From NCBI RefSeq assembly GCF_036788415.1, contig NZ_DAIQNN010000004.1, positions 1 to 64,000 of the forward strand: DNA of 64,000 nt, in the 5' to 3' direction. This document shows positions 55,039-63,047 of the stretch, piece by piece. Each line of letters starts with the position of its first letter. Position 1 is the first letter of the stretch. A program made the translations under genes and the position numbers. The stretch is from Rubrimonas sp036788415. GTDB taxonomy: Bacteria; Pseudomonadota; Alphaproteobacteria; Rhodobacterales; Rhodobacteraceae. Under the pieces are notes generated by a model that was not told where the DNA came from, made no database searches, and worked only from the letters and a program-made list of their open reading frames with translations.

Positions 55039-55809
55039 TCAGCGCAGAGCGGCGATTGGGCCTTCGGCGCGGCCGTGGATGAACTGGTCGACGTAAGCAT
55101 TTCCGCTGTCTTCCATTTCTCTCACGCCGCCGCACCATTGCACGACGCCCTCATGCAGCATGGCGACCCGGTCGGCGATGCGCCGGACCGAGCTCATGTC
55201 GTGAGTGATGGTCATGGCCGTGGCGCCCATCTCGACGACGATCTCGCGGATCAGGGCGTTGATGACGTCGGCCATGATCGGGTCGAGGCCAGTGGTGGGT
55301 TCGTCGAAGAAGATGATTTCGGGCTCGGCGGCGATAGCGCGGGCGAGGCCGACCCGCTTCTGCATGCCGCCCGACAGTTCGGCGGGGAACTTCTCCGCCG
55401 TCTCCGGGCCGAGCCCCACGCGGCGCAGCTTGTCGAGCGCCACGGCGCGCGCTTCGTCGTCGCTCAGCCGCCCCTTGCCGTTGAGCAGGCGGAAGGCGAC
55501 GTTGCGCCAGACCGGAAGGCTGTCGAAGAGCGCTCCGCCCTGAAACAGCATCCCGAAGCGGTCGAGCATCGCGGCGCGGACCTTTCCGCGCGCATGGGTC
55601 GCGTCCTCGCCGTCGAGAAGGATCCGGCCCGCATCCGGTTCGATCAGGCCGATCACGCATTTCAGCGTGACCGATTTCCCGGTGCCCGAGCCGCCGATGA
55701 TCACCATCGATTCGCCGCGCGCCACGGAGAGGTCCACGCCGCGCAGCACATGGTTCGAACCGAAGCTCTTTGCGACGCCGCGCAACTCGATCCGGGCAAT
55801 GGCCTCCAT
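55039..55809 (-). CDS. mlaF: MlaF-type ABC ATPase for phospholipid transport
   Basis: The 256-residue ATPase energises the MlaE permease in lipid traffic between the two membranes. Walker A is GGSGTGKS (about 40-47), signature LSGGMQKRVGLARA, Walker B IIFFDEPTTGLDP, and FGMLFQGGALFDSLPV is the MlaF-type Q-loop region. The ATG at 55807-55809 overlaps the mlaE stop by one base. The substrate-binding mlaD gene is not next to it in this window. Confidence 0.93.
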   Translation of the reverse strand: MEAIARIELRGVAKSFGSNHVLRGVDLSVARGESMVIIGGSGTGKSVTLKCVIGLIEPDAGRILLDGEDATHARGKVRAAMLDRFGMLFQGGALFDSLPVWRNVAFRLLNGKGRLSDDEARAVALDKLRRVGLGPETAEKFPAELSGGMQKRVGLARAIAAEPEIIFFDEPTTGLDPIMADVINALIREIVVEMGATAMTITHDMSSVRRIADRVAMLHEGVVQWCGGVREMEDSGNAYVDQFIHGRAEGPIAALR

Positions 55810-56606
55810 CAGCGCCCCGCGAAGAAGAATTCGGTGAGCATGTAGTTGGAGGCGAGGATCAGGATCGAGGCGCCCACCACGGCGTTGGTGGTGGCGCGCC
55901 CGACGCCCTGTGCGCCGCGGCCGGAATGGTAGCCCTGATAGCAGCCCATCAGCGCAATGATGAAGCCGAACACGGCGGCCTTGACCAAGCCGGAGGTGAC
56001 GTCCCCGAGTTCCAAGAAGTCCCAGGTGTTCTGGATGTAGGTCCCGCCATTGAAGCCGAGCCGCGCGACCCCGACCAGATAGCCGCCCATGATGCCGATG
56101 ATGTCGCCGATCAGCACGAGGAAGGGCAGGGCGATAGTCGCGGCCCAGAGGCGCGGCGCGACGAGATATTTCAGCGGGTTGGTCGAGAGGGTGGTCAGCG
56201 CGTCGATCTGCTCGGTGACGCGCATCGTGCCGATCTCGGCGGCGATGGAGGCGGAGACGCGTCCCGCGACCATCAGCCCGCCGAGCACGGGGCCGAGCTC
56301 GCGCGTCATGCCGATGGCGACGATGGAGGGCACGACGGACTCGGCGTTGAAGCGGGCGCCGCCGGCGTAGATCTGGAGCGCGAGCGCTGCGCCGGTGAAG
56401 AGGGCGGTAAGACCGACCACCGGCAACGAGAAATAGCCGATCCGCAAAAGCTGGCGGCCAAGCTCGGGCAGGTAGAAGGGCGGGCTGACGGAAAGCGCAA
56501 CCGAGGAGAAGCCGAAAATCGCCACGGCCCCAGCGCCGCGCAGCGCGTCGATGACGAAGCGTCCCACTGCTGCGAGGAAGGTCGCAAGGAGGTCGAGTGC
56601 GATCAA
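55809..56606 (-). CDS. mlaE: MlaE-type phospholipid transport permease
   Basis: A 265-residue MlaE permease with about five membrane helices and the family segments ALFTGAALALQIYAGG, RELGPVLGGLMVAGRVSA, GTMRVTEQIDAL and GCYQGYHSGRGAQGVG. I start it at TTG 56604-56606, which overlaps the alr stop as TTGA and has GGAG 8 nt upstream; no suitable ATG exists in the first 60 codons. A longer open frame further upstream lies inside alr and is shadow sequence. Confidence 0.9.
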   Translation of the reverse strand: MIALDLLATFLAAVGRFVIDALRGAGAVAIFGFSSVALSVSPPFYLPELGRQLLRIGYFSLPVVGLTALFTGAALALQIYAGGARFNAESVVPSIVAIGMTRELGPVLGGLMVAGRVSASIAAEIGTMRVTEQIDALTTLSTNPLKYLVAPRLWAATIALPFLVLIGDIIGIMGGYLVGVARLGFNGGTYIQNTWDFLELGDVTSGLVKAAVFGFIIALMGCYQGYHSGRGAQGVGRATTNAVVGASILILASNYMLTEFFFAGR

Positions 56607-57676
56607 CAGGCGAGCTCCGCTCCGGGCCGCGTGCCCTTGGAACCTACATAACGCCGCTGGTGGCGCCTTCCAAGGCTGGTCAGGACTTCGTAGCCGATGG
56701 TTCCCGTAGCGGCGGCGAGCGCGTCCACGCCCTGATCTGGGCCGAGAAGGGCGACGCGGTCGCCGGCGGCGAGGTCGGGCGCGTCGGTGGCGTCGAGCGT
56801 GACGAGGTCCATGCTGACGCGTCCGACGATGGGCAGGGCGCGGCCGGCGTGATGCGCGACGCATTTTGCGCCGCGTTTGAGGCCGTCTGCATAACCTATT
56901 GAAATCGTTGCTATTCGGCTTGGGCGTGGCGCGATCCAGGCGCCGCCGTAGCCGACGGCCTCGCCCGCCGCGACGTCGCGGATCTGGAGCACGGGAATGT
57001 CGAGGGCGACGGCGGGGCGGGCGCCGACGAAAGGCAGGCCGCCATAGAGGCCGACGCCGGGGCGCACGAGATCGAAATGGAAAGCGGGACCCAGCAACAC
57101 GCCGCCGGTCGCAGCGAGGCTGCGGGGAAGGCCCGCGAGGCGGGGATGGGCGGTCATCGCCTCGAAACGGGCGCGCTCTGCGGCGCTCGCGGGGTGGACG
57201 GGATCGTCAGAGCAGGAGAGATGCGCCATGACGAGGGCGGGCGCGGGGAGGTCGGCGTCGAGTAGGGCCGCGAGTTCGGCGGGCTCCAAGCCGAGGCGGT
57301 TCATGCCTACGTCGAGTTGCAGCGCGCAAGGTGTTGGTGCAGAACGGAACGCGGCGATCTGCGCGGGGCTGTTGAGAACCGGGCGGATGTCGGCGGCCCG
57401 CAGTTCCGCAAGCTCGGCGGCGTCGCAGCCGTTGAGCGCGTAGATGACGGGGCCGGGGCCGAGGATGGCGCGCAGGGCGAGGGCTTCCTCGGGAAGGGCG
57501 ACGAAAAAAGTCCGGGCGCCGGCGGCGGCGAGCGCAGGGGCGACCTGGGCTGCGCCGACGCCGTATGCGTCGGCCTTGACCACGGCCGCGCATTCGGCAG
57601 GGGCGGTGCGGGCGGCGAGCGCGCGCCAGTTGGCGACGACGGCGTCGAGGTCGATGGTGAGCAGGCCGCGCGCCAT
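56603..57676 (-). CDS. alr: Alanine racemase
   Basis: Alr makes D-alanine for peptidoglycan. The 357-residue PLP enzyme has the catalytic Lys in AAVVKADAYGVGA (near residue 34) and the second-base Tyr in ISIGYADGL, with MNRLG and VSMDLVTLD as further family motifs. The ATG is at 57674-57676, 8 nt after dnaB. Its stop codon overlaps the mlaE start, so cell-wall precursor and lipid-transport genes are linked. Confidence 0.94.
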   Translation of the reverse strand: MARGLLTIDLDAVVANWRALAARTAPAECAAVVKADAYGVGAAQVAPALAAAGARTFFVALPEEALALRAILGPGPVIYALNGCDAAELAELRAADIRPVLNSPAQIAAFRSAPTPCALQLDVGMNRLGLEPAELAALLDADLPAPALVMAHLSCSDDPVHPASAAERARFEAMTAHPRLAGLPRSLAATGGVLLGPAFHFDLVRPGVGLYGGLPFVGARPAVALDIPVLQIRDVAAGEAVGYGGAWIAPRPSRIATISIGYADGLKRGAKCVAHHAGRALPIVGRVSMDLVTLDATDAPDLAAGDRVALLGPDQGVDALAAATGTIGYEVLTSLGRRHQRRYVGSKGTRPGAELAC

Positions 57677-57684
57677 GCGTTGCC

Positions 57685-59160
57685 TCAGAAGTCGCGGCTG
57701 TCGCGCCGGTCCTCGCGGGCGAGGTCGGAGAAACGGGTGAAGCGGCCGTCGAACATCATTTCGACCGTGCCGATGGGGCCGTGGCGCTGCTTGCCGATGA
57801 TCGCCTCGGCGCGGTTGTGGACGCGTTCGGCCTTCTCCAGCCATTCGGGAAAGCGCGGATCGTCTTCGGGCGGCTTCACCCGCTCGTGGTAGTATTCCTC
57901 GCGATAGACGAACATCACCACGTCGGCGTCCTGTTCGATGGAGCCCGATTCGCGCAGATCGGAAAGCTGGGGACGCTTGTCGTCGCGGTTCTCGACCTGA
58001 CGGGAGAGCTGGGAGAGGGCGATCACCGGGATCGACAGCTCCTTGGCGATGGCCTTCAAGCCTTGCGTGATCTCGGAGACTTCCTGCACGCGGCCCTCGG
58101 AGCGGCCGGTGGTGGGCCGGACGAGCTGGAGATAGTCCACGAACAGCGCGTCGAGCCCGTGCTGGCGCTTGAGACGGCGGGCGCGGGCGGCGAGCGTCGA
58201 GATGGGGAGGGCGGGGGTGTCGTCGATGTAGAGCGGGATGCGCTCGAGCTCGGCGGCGGCGTGGACGAAGCGGCGGAACTCGTCCTCGTCCATCTCGCCG
58301 CGGCGGATGCGCTCGGACGGCACCAGCGCCTGTTCGGACAGGACGCGGGTCGCGAGTTGCTCCGACGACATCTCGAGCGAGAAGAAGCCGACGACGCCGC
58401 CGTCGACGGTTCCCTCGGTTCCGTCGGGCAAGGCGCCCCTGCGCCATTTGCGGGCGATGTTGAAGGCGATGTTGGTGGCGAGAGAGGTTTTGCCCATCGA
58501 GGGGCGGCCCGCGATGATCAGGAGGTCGGAGGGGTGCAGGCCGCCGAGCTTGCGGTCCATGTCCATCAGACCGGTGGAGATGCCGGCGAGGCCGCCTTCG
58601 CGCTGATAGGCGGCGTTTGCGACATCCACCGCGTCTTTGGCGGCGCGCAGGAAGGAGACGAAGCCGCCTTCGTATTTGCCCTTCTCCGCGAGCTGGTAGA
58701 GCGCCTGCTCGGCGGCGACGATCTGCTCGCGAGGCGGGTTCTCATCGTCCATGGTCGCGGCTTGGCCGACGATCTCGTCGCCCAGCGCCATCAGGTCGCG
58801 CCGCAGCGAGAGGTCGTGGATCGCCTGGGCGTAGGCGCGGGCGTTGAAGACCGAGACGGCGGAGCCGGCCAAGCGCGCGAGATAGGCGACGCCGCCGACT
58901 TCCGCCATGCCGGGATCGGCCTCGAAGAAGGGCTTCAGCGTCACCGGGGTGGCGAGTGCGTTCTGCTGTATGCGGCGGGCGGCGACTTCGAAGATGCGCT
59001 GGTGCAGCGGCTCGAAGAAATGGCGCGCCTCGATCAGCGATGCGATGCGGTCGTAAACCTCGTTGTTGACGAGCAGCGCGCCGAGGAGCGCCTGCTCGGC
59101 CTCGATGTTGCAGGGCTGCGCGCGCGGGGGGGATTCTCGTGGATCGACGCCGTCGGCCAT
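57685..59160 (-). CDS. dnaB: Replicative DNA helicase DnaB
   Basis: DnaB is the replication-fork helicase. The 491-residue protein has the N-terminal primase-interacting domain (EAEQALLGALLVNNEVYDRI) and a RecA-like helicase domain with Walker A AGRPSMGKTS, FFSLEMSSEQLATR, FVDYLQLV and the Arg-finger region LSQLSRQVE. There is no intein. ATG 59158-59160 has GGGAGGGA upstream; a GTG- or ATG-like extension of 18 codons lacks support. It heads the nine-gene minus-strand array. Confidence 0.96.
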   Translation of the reverse strand: MADGVDPRESPPRAQPCNIEAEQALLGALLVNNEVYDRIASLIEARHFFEPLHQRIFEVAARRIQQNALATPVTLKPFFEADPGMAEVGGVAYLARLAGSAVSVFNARAYAQAIHDLSLRRDLMALGDEIVGQAATMDDENPPREQIVAAEQALYQLAEKGKYEGGFVSFLRAAKDAVDVANAAYQREGGLAGISTGLMDMDRKLGGLHPSDLLIIAGRPSMGKTSLATNIAFNIARKWRRGALPDGTEGTVDGGVVGFFSLEMSSEQLATRVLSEQALVPSERIRRGEMDEDEFRRFVHAAAELERIPLYIDDTPALPISTLAARARRLKRQHGLDALFVDYLQLVRPTTGRSEGRVQEVSEITQGLKAIAKELSIPVIALSQLSRQVENRDDKRPQLSDLRESGSIEQDADVVMFVYREEYYHERVKPPEDDPRFPEWLEKAERVHNRAEAIIGKQRHGPIGTVEMMFDGRFTRFSDLAREDRRDSRDF

Positions 59161-59295
59161 GCGGTTCCCTCCCTCGTTCGCCTTGCCGCAGACTATGCCG
59201 GCGTCGCACTTCAAGCAATTGAAAACGCTTATCTATTCTATCCCGGGCCTGTGGATGTCGGGGATCGCGCGCGGTTTTTCGCGCCCGATCAAGGC

Positions 59296-59331
59296 GCAAA
59301 GAAAAAGGCCGCGGCGCGGGCCGCGGCCTTT
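59296..59331 (-). terminator. Strong intrinsic terminator after rplI
   Basis: A perfect 12-bp stem (AAAGGCCGCGGC / GCCGCGGCCTTT, 59304-59315 with 59320-59331) encloses a 4-base loop. Read on the minus strand it is followed by TTTTTCTTT, so it ends the rpsF-rpsR-rplI transcript 20 nt after the rplI stop. Confidence 0.85.
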
Positions 59332-59350
59332 GGCGGCGCCGCGCGGGGTA

Positions 59351-59977
59351 TCAGTCGCGGCGGGTTTCGTCGTCGTCGTCCGGATCGACGATCTCCATGC
59401 CGGCGGGCGCGCGCTCCTCGTCGTCCGCGGTCTCGAGCAGGCGCTGCACGTCGAATTCAGCCTGCTCGGCGGCGTCTTCCTCGGCGCGCAGTTCGGCGAT
59501 GGTCTTGCCCTGCGCCTGAAGCTCCGCCTCGTCCTGGCTGCGGGCCACGTTGACCGTGACATGGCAGGACACTTCGGGGTGGAGCACGACGCGCACCTTG
59601 TGCAGGCCGAGATCCTTGATCGGGCGGTCGAGGGTGACCTGGCCGCGCTCGACCGAGAAGCCGCCCTCCGTCGCCGCTTCGGCGATGTCGCGGTTGCTAA
59701 CCGAGCCGTAGAGCGCGCCCGAATCGGAAGCCTGGCGGATCACCACGAAGGCCTTGCCGTCAAGTTTCGCCGCGACCGCTTCCGCTTCCTTGCGCTGCTC
59801 CAGGTTTCGCGCCTCGAGCTGGACGCGCTCGGCCTCGAAGCGGGCGAGGTTGGCCTTGGTGGCGCGGAGCGCCTTGCCCTGCGGCAGAAGGAAGTTGCGC
59901 CCGTAGCCGTCGCGCACCTTCACCACGTCGCCCATCTGGCCGAGTTTCTCGACCCTCTGGAGAAGAACCACTTCCAT
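59351..59977 (-). CDS. rplI: Ribosomal protein bL9
   Basis: The 208-residue bL9 begins with the conserved MEVVLLQRVEKLGQMGD and GYGRNFLLPQGKAL, then the long connecting helix and the C-terminal RNA-binding domain with GALYGSVSNRDIAEA. It carries an acidic tail of about 55 residues (ending in EIVDPDDDDETRRD) beyond the usual 150-residue length, a feature of alphaproteobacterial L9. It is the last gene of the ribosomal operon. Confidence 0.96.
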   Translation of the reverse strand: MEVVLLQRVEKLGQMGDVVKVRDGYGRNFLLPQGKALRATKANLARFEAERVQLEARNLEQRKEAEAVAAKLDGKAFVVIRQASDSGALYGSVSNRDIAEAATEGGFSVERGQVTLDRPIKDLGLHKVRVVLHPEVSCHVTVNVARSQDEAELQAQGKTIAELRAEEDAAEQAEFDVQRLLETADDEERAPAGMEIVDPDDDDETRRD

Positions 59978-59988
59978 GTCGCTCTCCC

Positions 59989-60216
59989 TCAGTTCACGGC
60001 GTAGGGCATCAGGGCGAGGAAGCGGGAGCGCTTGATGGCGCGCGCGAGTTCGCGCTGCTTCTTCGCCGAGACTGCGGTGATCCGGCTCGGCACGATCTTG
60101 CCGCGCTCGGAGACGTAGCGCTGCAGGAGCTTGACGTCCTTGTAGTCTATGACCGGCGCGCCCTCGCCCGAGAAGGGGCAGGACTTGCGGCGGCGGAAAA
60201 ACGGCTTCTTGGCCAT
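59989..60216 (-). CDS. rpsR: Ribosomal protein bS18
   Basis: The 75-residue S18 starts MAKKPFFRRRKSCPF and contains IDYKDVKLLQRYVSERGKI, typical for the family. The ATG is at 60214-60216, just after GGAGCGAG. It binds 16S rRNA as a heterodimer with S6, encoded directly upstream. Confidence 0.97.
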   Translation of the reverse strand: MAKKPFFRRRKSCPFSGEGAPVIDYKDVKLLQRYVSERGKIVPSRITAVSAKKQRELARAIKRSRFLALMPYAVN

Positions 60217-60233
60217 GGGTCTCGCTCCTTCGA

Positions 60234-60608
60234 TCAATCGTCGCGCCGGCCGCGGCCGCCGCGGCGGCCCCGGTCGTCGCGGGCGCTCTTGGCGCGGACC
60301 ACGGCGCTTTCGCCGTCTTCGTGCTCGTCGACGCGCACGGTGAGAACGCGCATCACGTCGTCATGCAGGCGCATCAGACGCTCCATTTCCTGCACGGCGG
60401 CCGAGGGGGCGTCCGACTTCAGGAACAGATAGTGGCCCTTGCGGTTCTTGTTGATCTTGTAGGCCATCGAGCGCAGGCCCCAGTATTCGGAGCCCGAGAC
60501 GTCGCCGCCATTGTCCTTGAGGATCTGGCCGAAATGCTCGATCAGAGCCTCGGCCTGCGCGTTGGAGATGTCCTGACGCGCGATGAAGACATGCTCGTAG
60601 AGAGCCAT
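60234..60608 (-). CDS. rpsF: Ribosomal protein bS6
   Basis: The 124-residue S6 has the N-terminal MALYEHVFIARQDISNAQAE, the GLRSMAYKINKNRKGHY strand pair, and a C-terminal Arg/Gly-rich tail. It forms a dimer with S18 on the 30S platform. It is the first gene of the rpsF-rpsR-rplI operon; the 221-nt divergent gap to fabD contains a hairpin that may be a leader element. Confidence 0.96.
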   Translation of the reverse strand: MALYEHVFIARQDISNAQAEALIEHFGQILKDNGGDVSGSEYWGLRSMAYKINKNRKGHYLFLKSDAPSAAVQEMERLMRLHDDVMRVLTVRVDEHEDGESAVVRAKSARDDRGRRGGRGRRDD

Positions 60609-60686
60609 CTGTCGTCCTTCATGTCCGGCGCGCTTCACCGTGCGGGGTTCAAGGCTCCCGGCCCGCACACGAGAGGCGACGCGATA

Positions 60687-60705
60687 CGCTTCTTCGGGAG
60701 AAGCG
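60687..60705 (-). promoter_or_regulatory. Hairpin in the rpsF/fabD divergent region, possible S6:S18 leader element
   Basis: A perfect 7-bp inverted repeat (CGCTTCT / AGAAGCG) encloses five bases, which on the minus strand read CCCGA. S6:S18 leader elements in other bacteria present a CCG in a loop or bulge to the S18-S6 pair. The hairpin is about 80 nt before the rpsF start. It is too small to be sure, and it could equally belong to the fabD side. Confidence 0.25.
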
Positions 60706-60829
60706 CTCCTATGACCGAAACCGCGCGGGATTGCAACGGCGGACCGGTCGAGGCGACGGCGCGGGCGCTTGACAACGCCGACGCTGAGGATGCATCGGGC
60801 TGCGCACGCAGAAGGAGAAGCCCCGCATC

Positions 60830-61774
60830 ATGGCGCGCGCATTCGTTTTCCCCGGACAGGGCAGTCAGGCGGTCGGCATGGGGCGCGCGCTCGCCGAGAG
60901 CGACGCGCAGGCGCGGGCGGTGTTCGAGGAAGTCGACGAGGCGCTTGGGGAAAGGCTCAGCGCGCTGATCTGGGAGGGCCCGGCGGAGACGCTGCAGCTG
61001 ACCCAAAACGCGCAGCCGGCGCTGATGGCTGTCTCGCTCGCAGCGCTGCGGGCGCTCGAGGCGAAAGGCGTGCAGGTGGCGCGGGACGCGGCCTACGTCG
61101 CAGGGCATTCGCTGGGCGAGTATTCGGCGCTGTGCGCAGCGGGAGCGTTCGGCGTGGCGGATGCGGCGAGGCTGCTTCGACTGCGCGGGCGCGCGATGCA
61201 GGCGGCGGCGCCCGTGGGCGCGGGCGCGATGGCGGCGCTGCTCGGCCTTGAGATCGCGGCTGCGCGCGAGATCGCGGCGGAGGCCGCGCAGGGCGAGGTT
61301 TGCGAGGCGGCGAACGACAACGCGCCCGGTCAGGTCGTGGTGTCGGGCGCGCGGGCGGCGGTCGAGCGGGCGGTGGCCGTGGCGCAGGGGCGCGGCGCGA
61401 AGCGGGCGGTGCTGCTGCCGGTCTCTGCGCCGTTTCACTGCGCGATGATGGCGCCGGCCGCGGAGGCGATGCGGACGGCGTTGGCGGCGACGCCCATCGC
61501 GCGACCGGCGTCGCCGGTCGTCTCCAATGTGCGCGCGGAGGCGGTGTCGGAGCCGGAGGACATCCGTGCGCTGCTGGTCGCGCAGGTTACTGGCGCTGTG
61601 CGCTGGCGCGAAAGCGTGCTGTGGATGGCCGAACAGGGCGTGGACGAGTTCGTCGAGATCGGGGCCGGCAAGGTGCTCACCGGACTTGTCAAGCGGATCG
61701 CGCCGGCGGCTTCGGCGCGGGCGGTCGGCGGGCCTGAGGACGTGGACGCTGCCGCGGCGGCGATTCTGGGGTGA
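60830..61774 (+). CDS. fabD: Malonyl-CoA:ACP transacylase FabD
   Basis: FabD loads malonyl groups onto acyl carrier protein. The 314-residue enzyme has FVFPGQGSQAVGMG at the start, the nucleophile Ser in GHSLGEYSALCAAG, QNAQPAL and the catalytic His in APFHCAMM. ATG 60830 follows GAAGGAG. A perfect TTGACA lies 60 nt upstream, but its -10 box is weak. fabG starts 7 nt after the stop. Confidence 0.96.
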   Translation: MARAFVFPGQGSQAVGMGRALAESDAQARAVFEEVDEALGERLSALIWEGPAETLQLTQNAQPALMAVSLAALRALEAKGVQVARDAAYVAGHSLGEYSALCAAGAFGVADAARLLRLRGRAMQAAAPVGAGAMAALLGLEIAAAREIAAEAAQGEVCEAANDNAPGQVVVSGARAAVERAVAVAQGRGAKRAVLLPVSAPFHCAMMAPAAEAMRTALAATPIARPASPVVSNVRAEAVSEPEDIRALLVAQVTGAVRWRESVLWMAEQGVDEFVEIGAGKVLTGLVKRIAPAASARAVGGPEDVDAAAAAILG

Positions 61775-61781
61775 TGGCGGC

Positions 61782-62519
61782 ATGTTCGATCTGACGGGGA
61801 AGCGCGCGCTGGTCACCGGCGCGTCGGGCGGGATCGGCGGCGCGGTGGCGCGGGCGCTGCACGCGCAGGGCGCGACGGTGGGCTTGTCGGGCACGCGGGA
61901 AGCGCCGCTGACGGCGCTCGCGGACGAACTCGGCGCGCGGGCGCATGCGCTGCCCTGCGACCTGTCGGACGGCGCGGCGGTGGACGCGCTGCCCAAGCGC
62001 GCGGCGGAGGCGATGGGCGGGCTCGACATCCTCGTCAACAACGCCGGCGTGACGCGCGACAATCTGTTCATGCGGATGTCGGATGCGGAGTGGGACGCGG
62101 TGATCGCGGTCAATCTGACCGCCGCCTTCCGGCTGATGCGGGCGAGCCTGCGCGGAATGATGAAGGCGCGCTGGGGGCGGATCGTCTCGGTGACCTCCAT
62201 CGTCGGCGTGACGGGAAATCCGGGGCAGGGAAATTACGCGGCCAGCAAGGCGGGCCTGATCGGCATGTCGAAGTCGCTGGCCGCGGAAGTCGCCTCGCGG
62301 GGCGTGACGGTCAACTGCGTGGCCCCGGGCTTCATCGAGACGGCGATGACTGGCGCTCTGACCGATGCGCAGAAGGCCAAGCTGCTCGAGGCGATCCCCG
62401 CGGGGCGGATGGGCGCAGCGGAGGAGATCGCGGCGGCGGTGGTCTATCTCGCAAGTGCGGAGGCGGCCTATGTCACTGGCGCGACGCTGCATGTGAATGG
62501 CGGGATGGCCATGATCTAG
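61782..62519 (+). CDS. fabG: 3-oxoacyl-ACP reductase FabG
   Basis: FabG reduces 3-oxoacyl-ACP with NADPH. The 245-residue SDR has TGASGGIG (12-19), NNAGVTRDNLFMRM, the catalytic Ser in VTSIVG and YAASKAGL with Tyr and Lys, and ends with the FabG-typical VNGGMAMI. It lies between fabD and acpP in the standard fatty-acid cluster. Confidence 0.96.
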   Translation: MFDLTGKRALVTGASGGIGGAVARALHAQGATVGLSGTREAPLTALADELGARAHALPCDLSDGAAVDALPKRAAEAMGGLDILVNNAGVTRDNLFMRMSDAEWDAVIAVNLTAAFRLMRASLRGMMKARWGRIVSVTSIVGVTGNPGQGNYAASKAGLIGMSKSLAAEVASRGVTVNCVAPGFIETAMTGALTDAQKAKLLEAIPAGRMGAAEEIAAAVVYLASAEAAYVTGATLHVNGGMAMI

Positions 62520-62526
62520 ACGACAT

Positions 62527-62554
62527 TTGCGCGTCCGGGCCGTTGTGCTAATCA
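62527..62554 (+). promoter_or_regulatory. Candidate promoter of acpP
   Basis: TTGCGC (62527-62532) and TAATCA (62549-62554) are separated by 16 bases, and the -10 part reads GCTAATCA, close to the GCTANAWC form of alphaproteobacterial housekeeping promoters. It is 8 nt after the fabG stop and 129 nt before acpP, whose product is needed in large amounts. Confidence 0.45.
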
Positions 62555-62683
62555 GGCCCCGGCTCGACCGGGACCGAGGCGGCGCGGCGGACCGGCGCGG
62601 GACGATTTCGCAAGGGCCGACGCTGGCCGGCTTCAGACAGACACCAAACAGGGCCCCAAGGGCTCGCCAAACGAGGAAGTGAC

Positions 62684-62926
62684 ATGAGCGACATCGCAGA
62701 GCGCGTCAAAAAGATCGTCGTCGAGCATCTGGGCGTCGAAGAGGATAAGGTCGTTGACGGCGCGAGCTTCATCGACGATCTCGGCGCGGACAGCCTCGAC
62801 ACGGTCGAGCTGGTGATGGCGTTCGAAGAGGAATTCGGCATCGAGATCCCGGACGACGCGGCCGAGACGATCCAGACCTTCGGCGACGCGGTGAAGTTCA
62901 TCACCGAGAACTCCGCCGACGCCTGA
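62684..62926 (+). CDS. acpP: Acyl carrier protein
   Basis: The 80-residue acidic protein carries growing fatty acyl chains on phosphopantetheine attached to Ser in GADSLDTVEL. Helix 1 starts IAERVKKIVVEHLGV. ATG 62684 has the site GAGGAAG. A hairpin directly after its stop separates it from fabF. Confidence 0.98.
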   Translation: MSDIAERVKKIVVEHLGVEEDKVVDGASFIDDLGADSLDTVELVMAFEEEFGIEIPDDAAETIQTFGDAVKFITENSADA

Positions 62927-62963
62927 GCGCCGCGCGACCGCGCCGCACGCGCGGCGCCGTTTG
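62927..62963 (+). terminator. Hairpin after acpP, partial terminator or mRNA end stabiliser
   Basis: Directly after the acpP TGA a perfect 10-bp stem (GCGCCGCGCG / CGCGCGGCGC) encloses 11 bases and is followed by only CGTTTGG. The U-run is short, so transcripts may partly read through to fabF, giving more acpP than fabF message. Confidence 0.5.
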
Positions 62964-63047
62964 GCCGCAAACCTCTCGGACCATATGCGCCGGCGCGGGG
63001 CCTGACGGGCCGCGCCGGCGCTGTCGATTGAAGCAGGGATCAACAGC

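Noticed and set aside
60769..60796. Perfect TTGACA upstream of fabD as a promoter
   Set aside because: No acceptable -10 hexamer occurs 16-18 bases downstream, so it is mentioned with fabD but not listed as a promoter.
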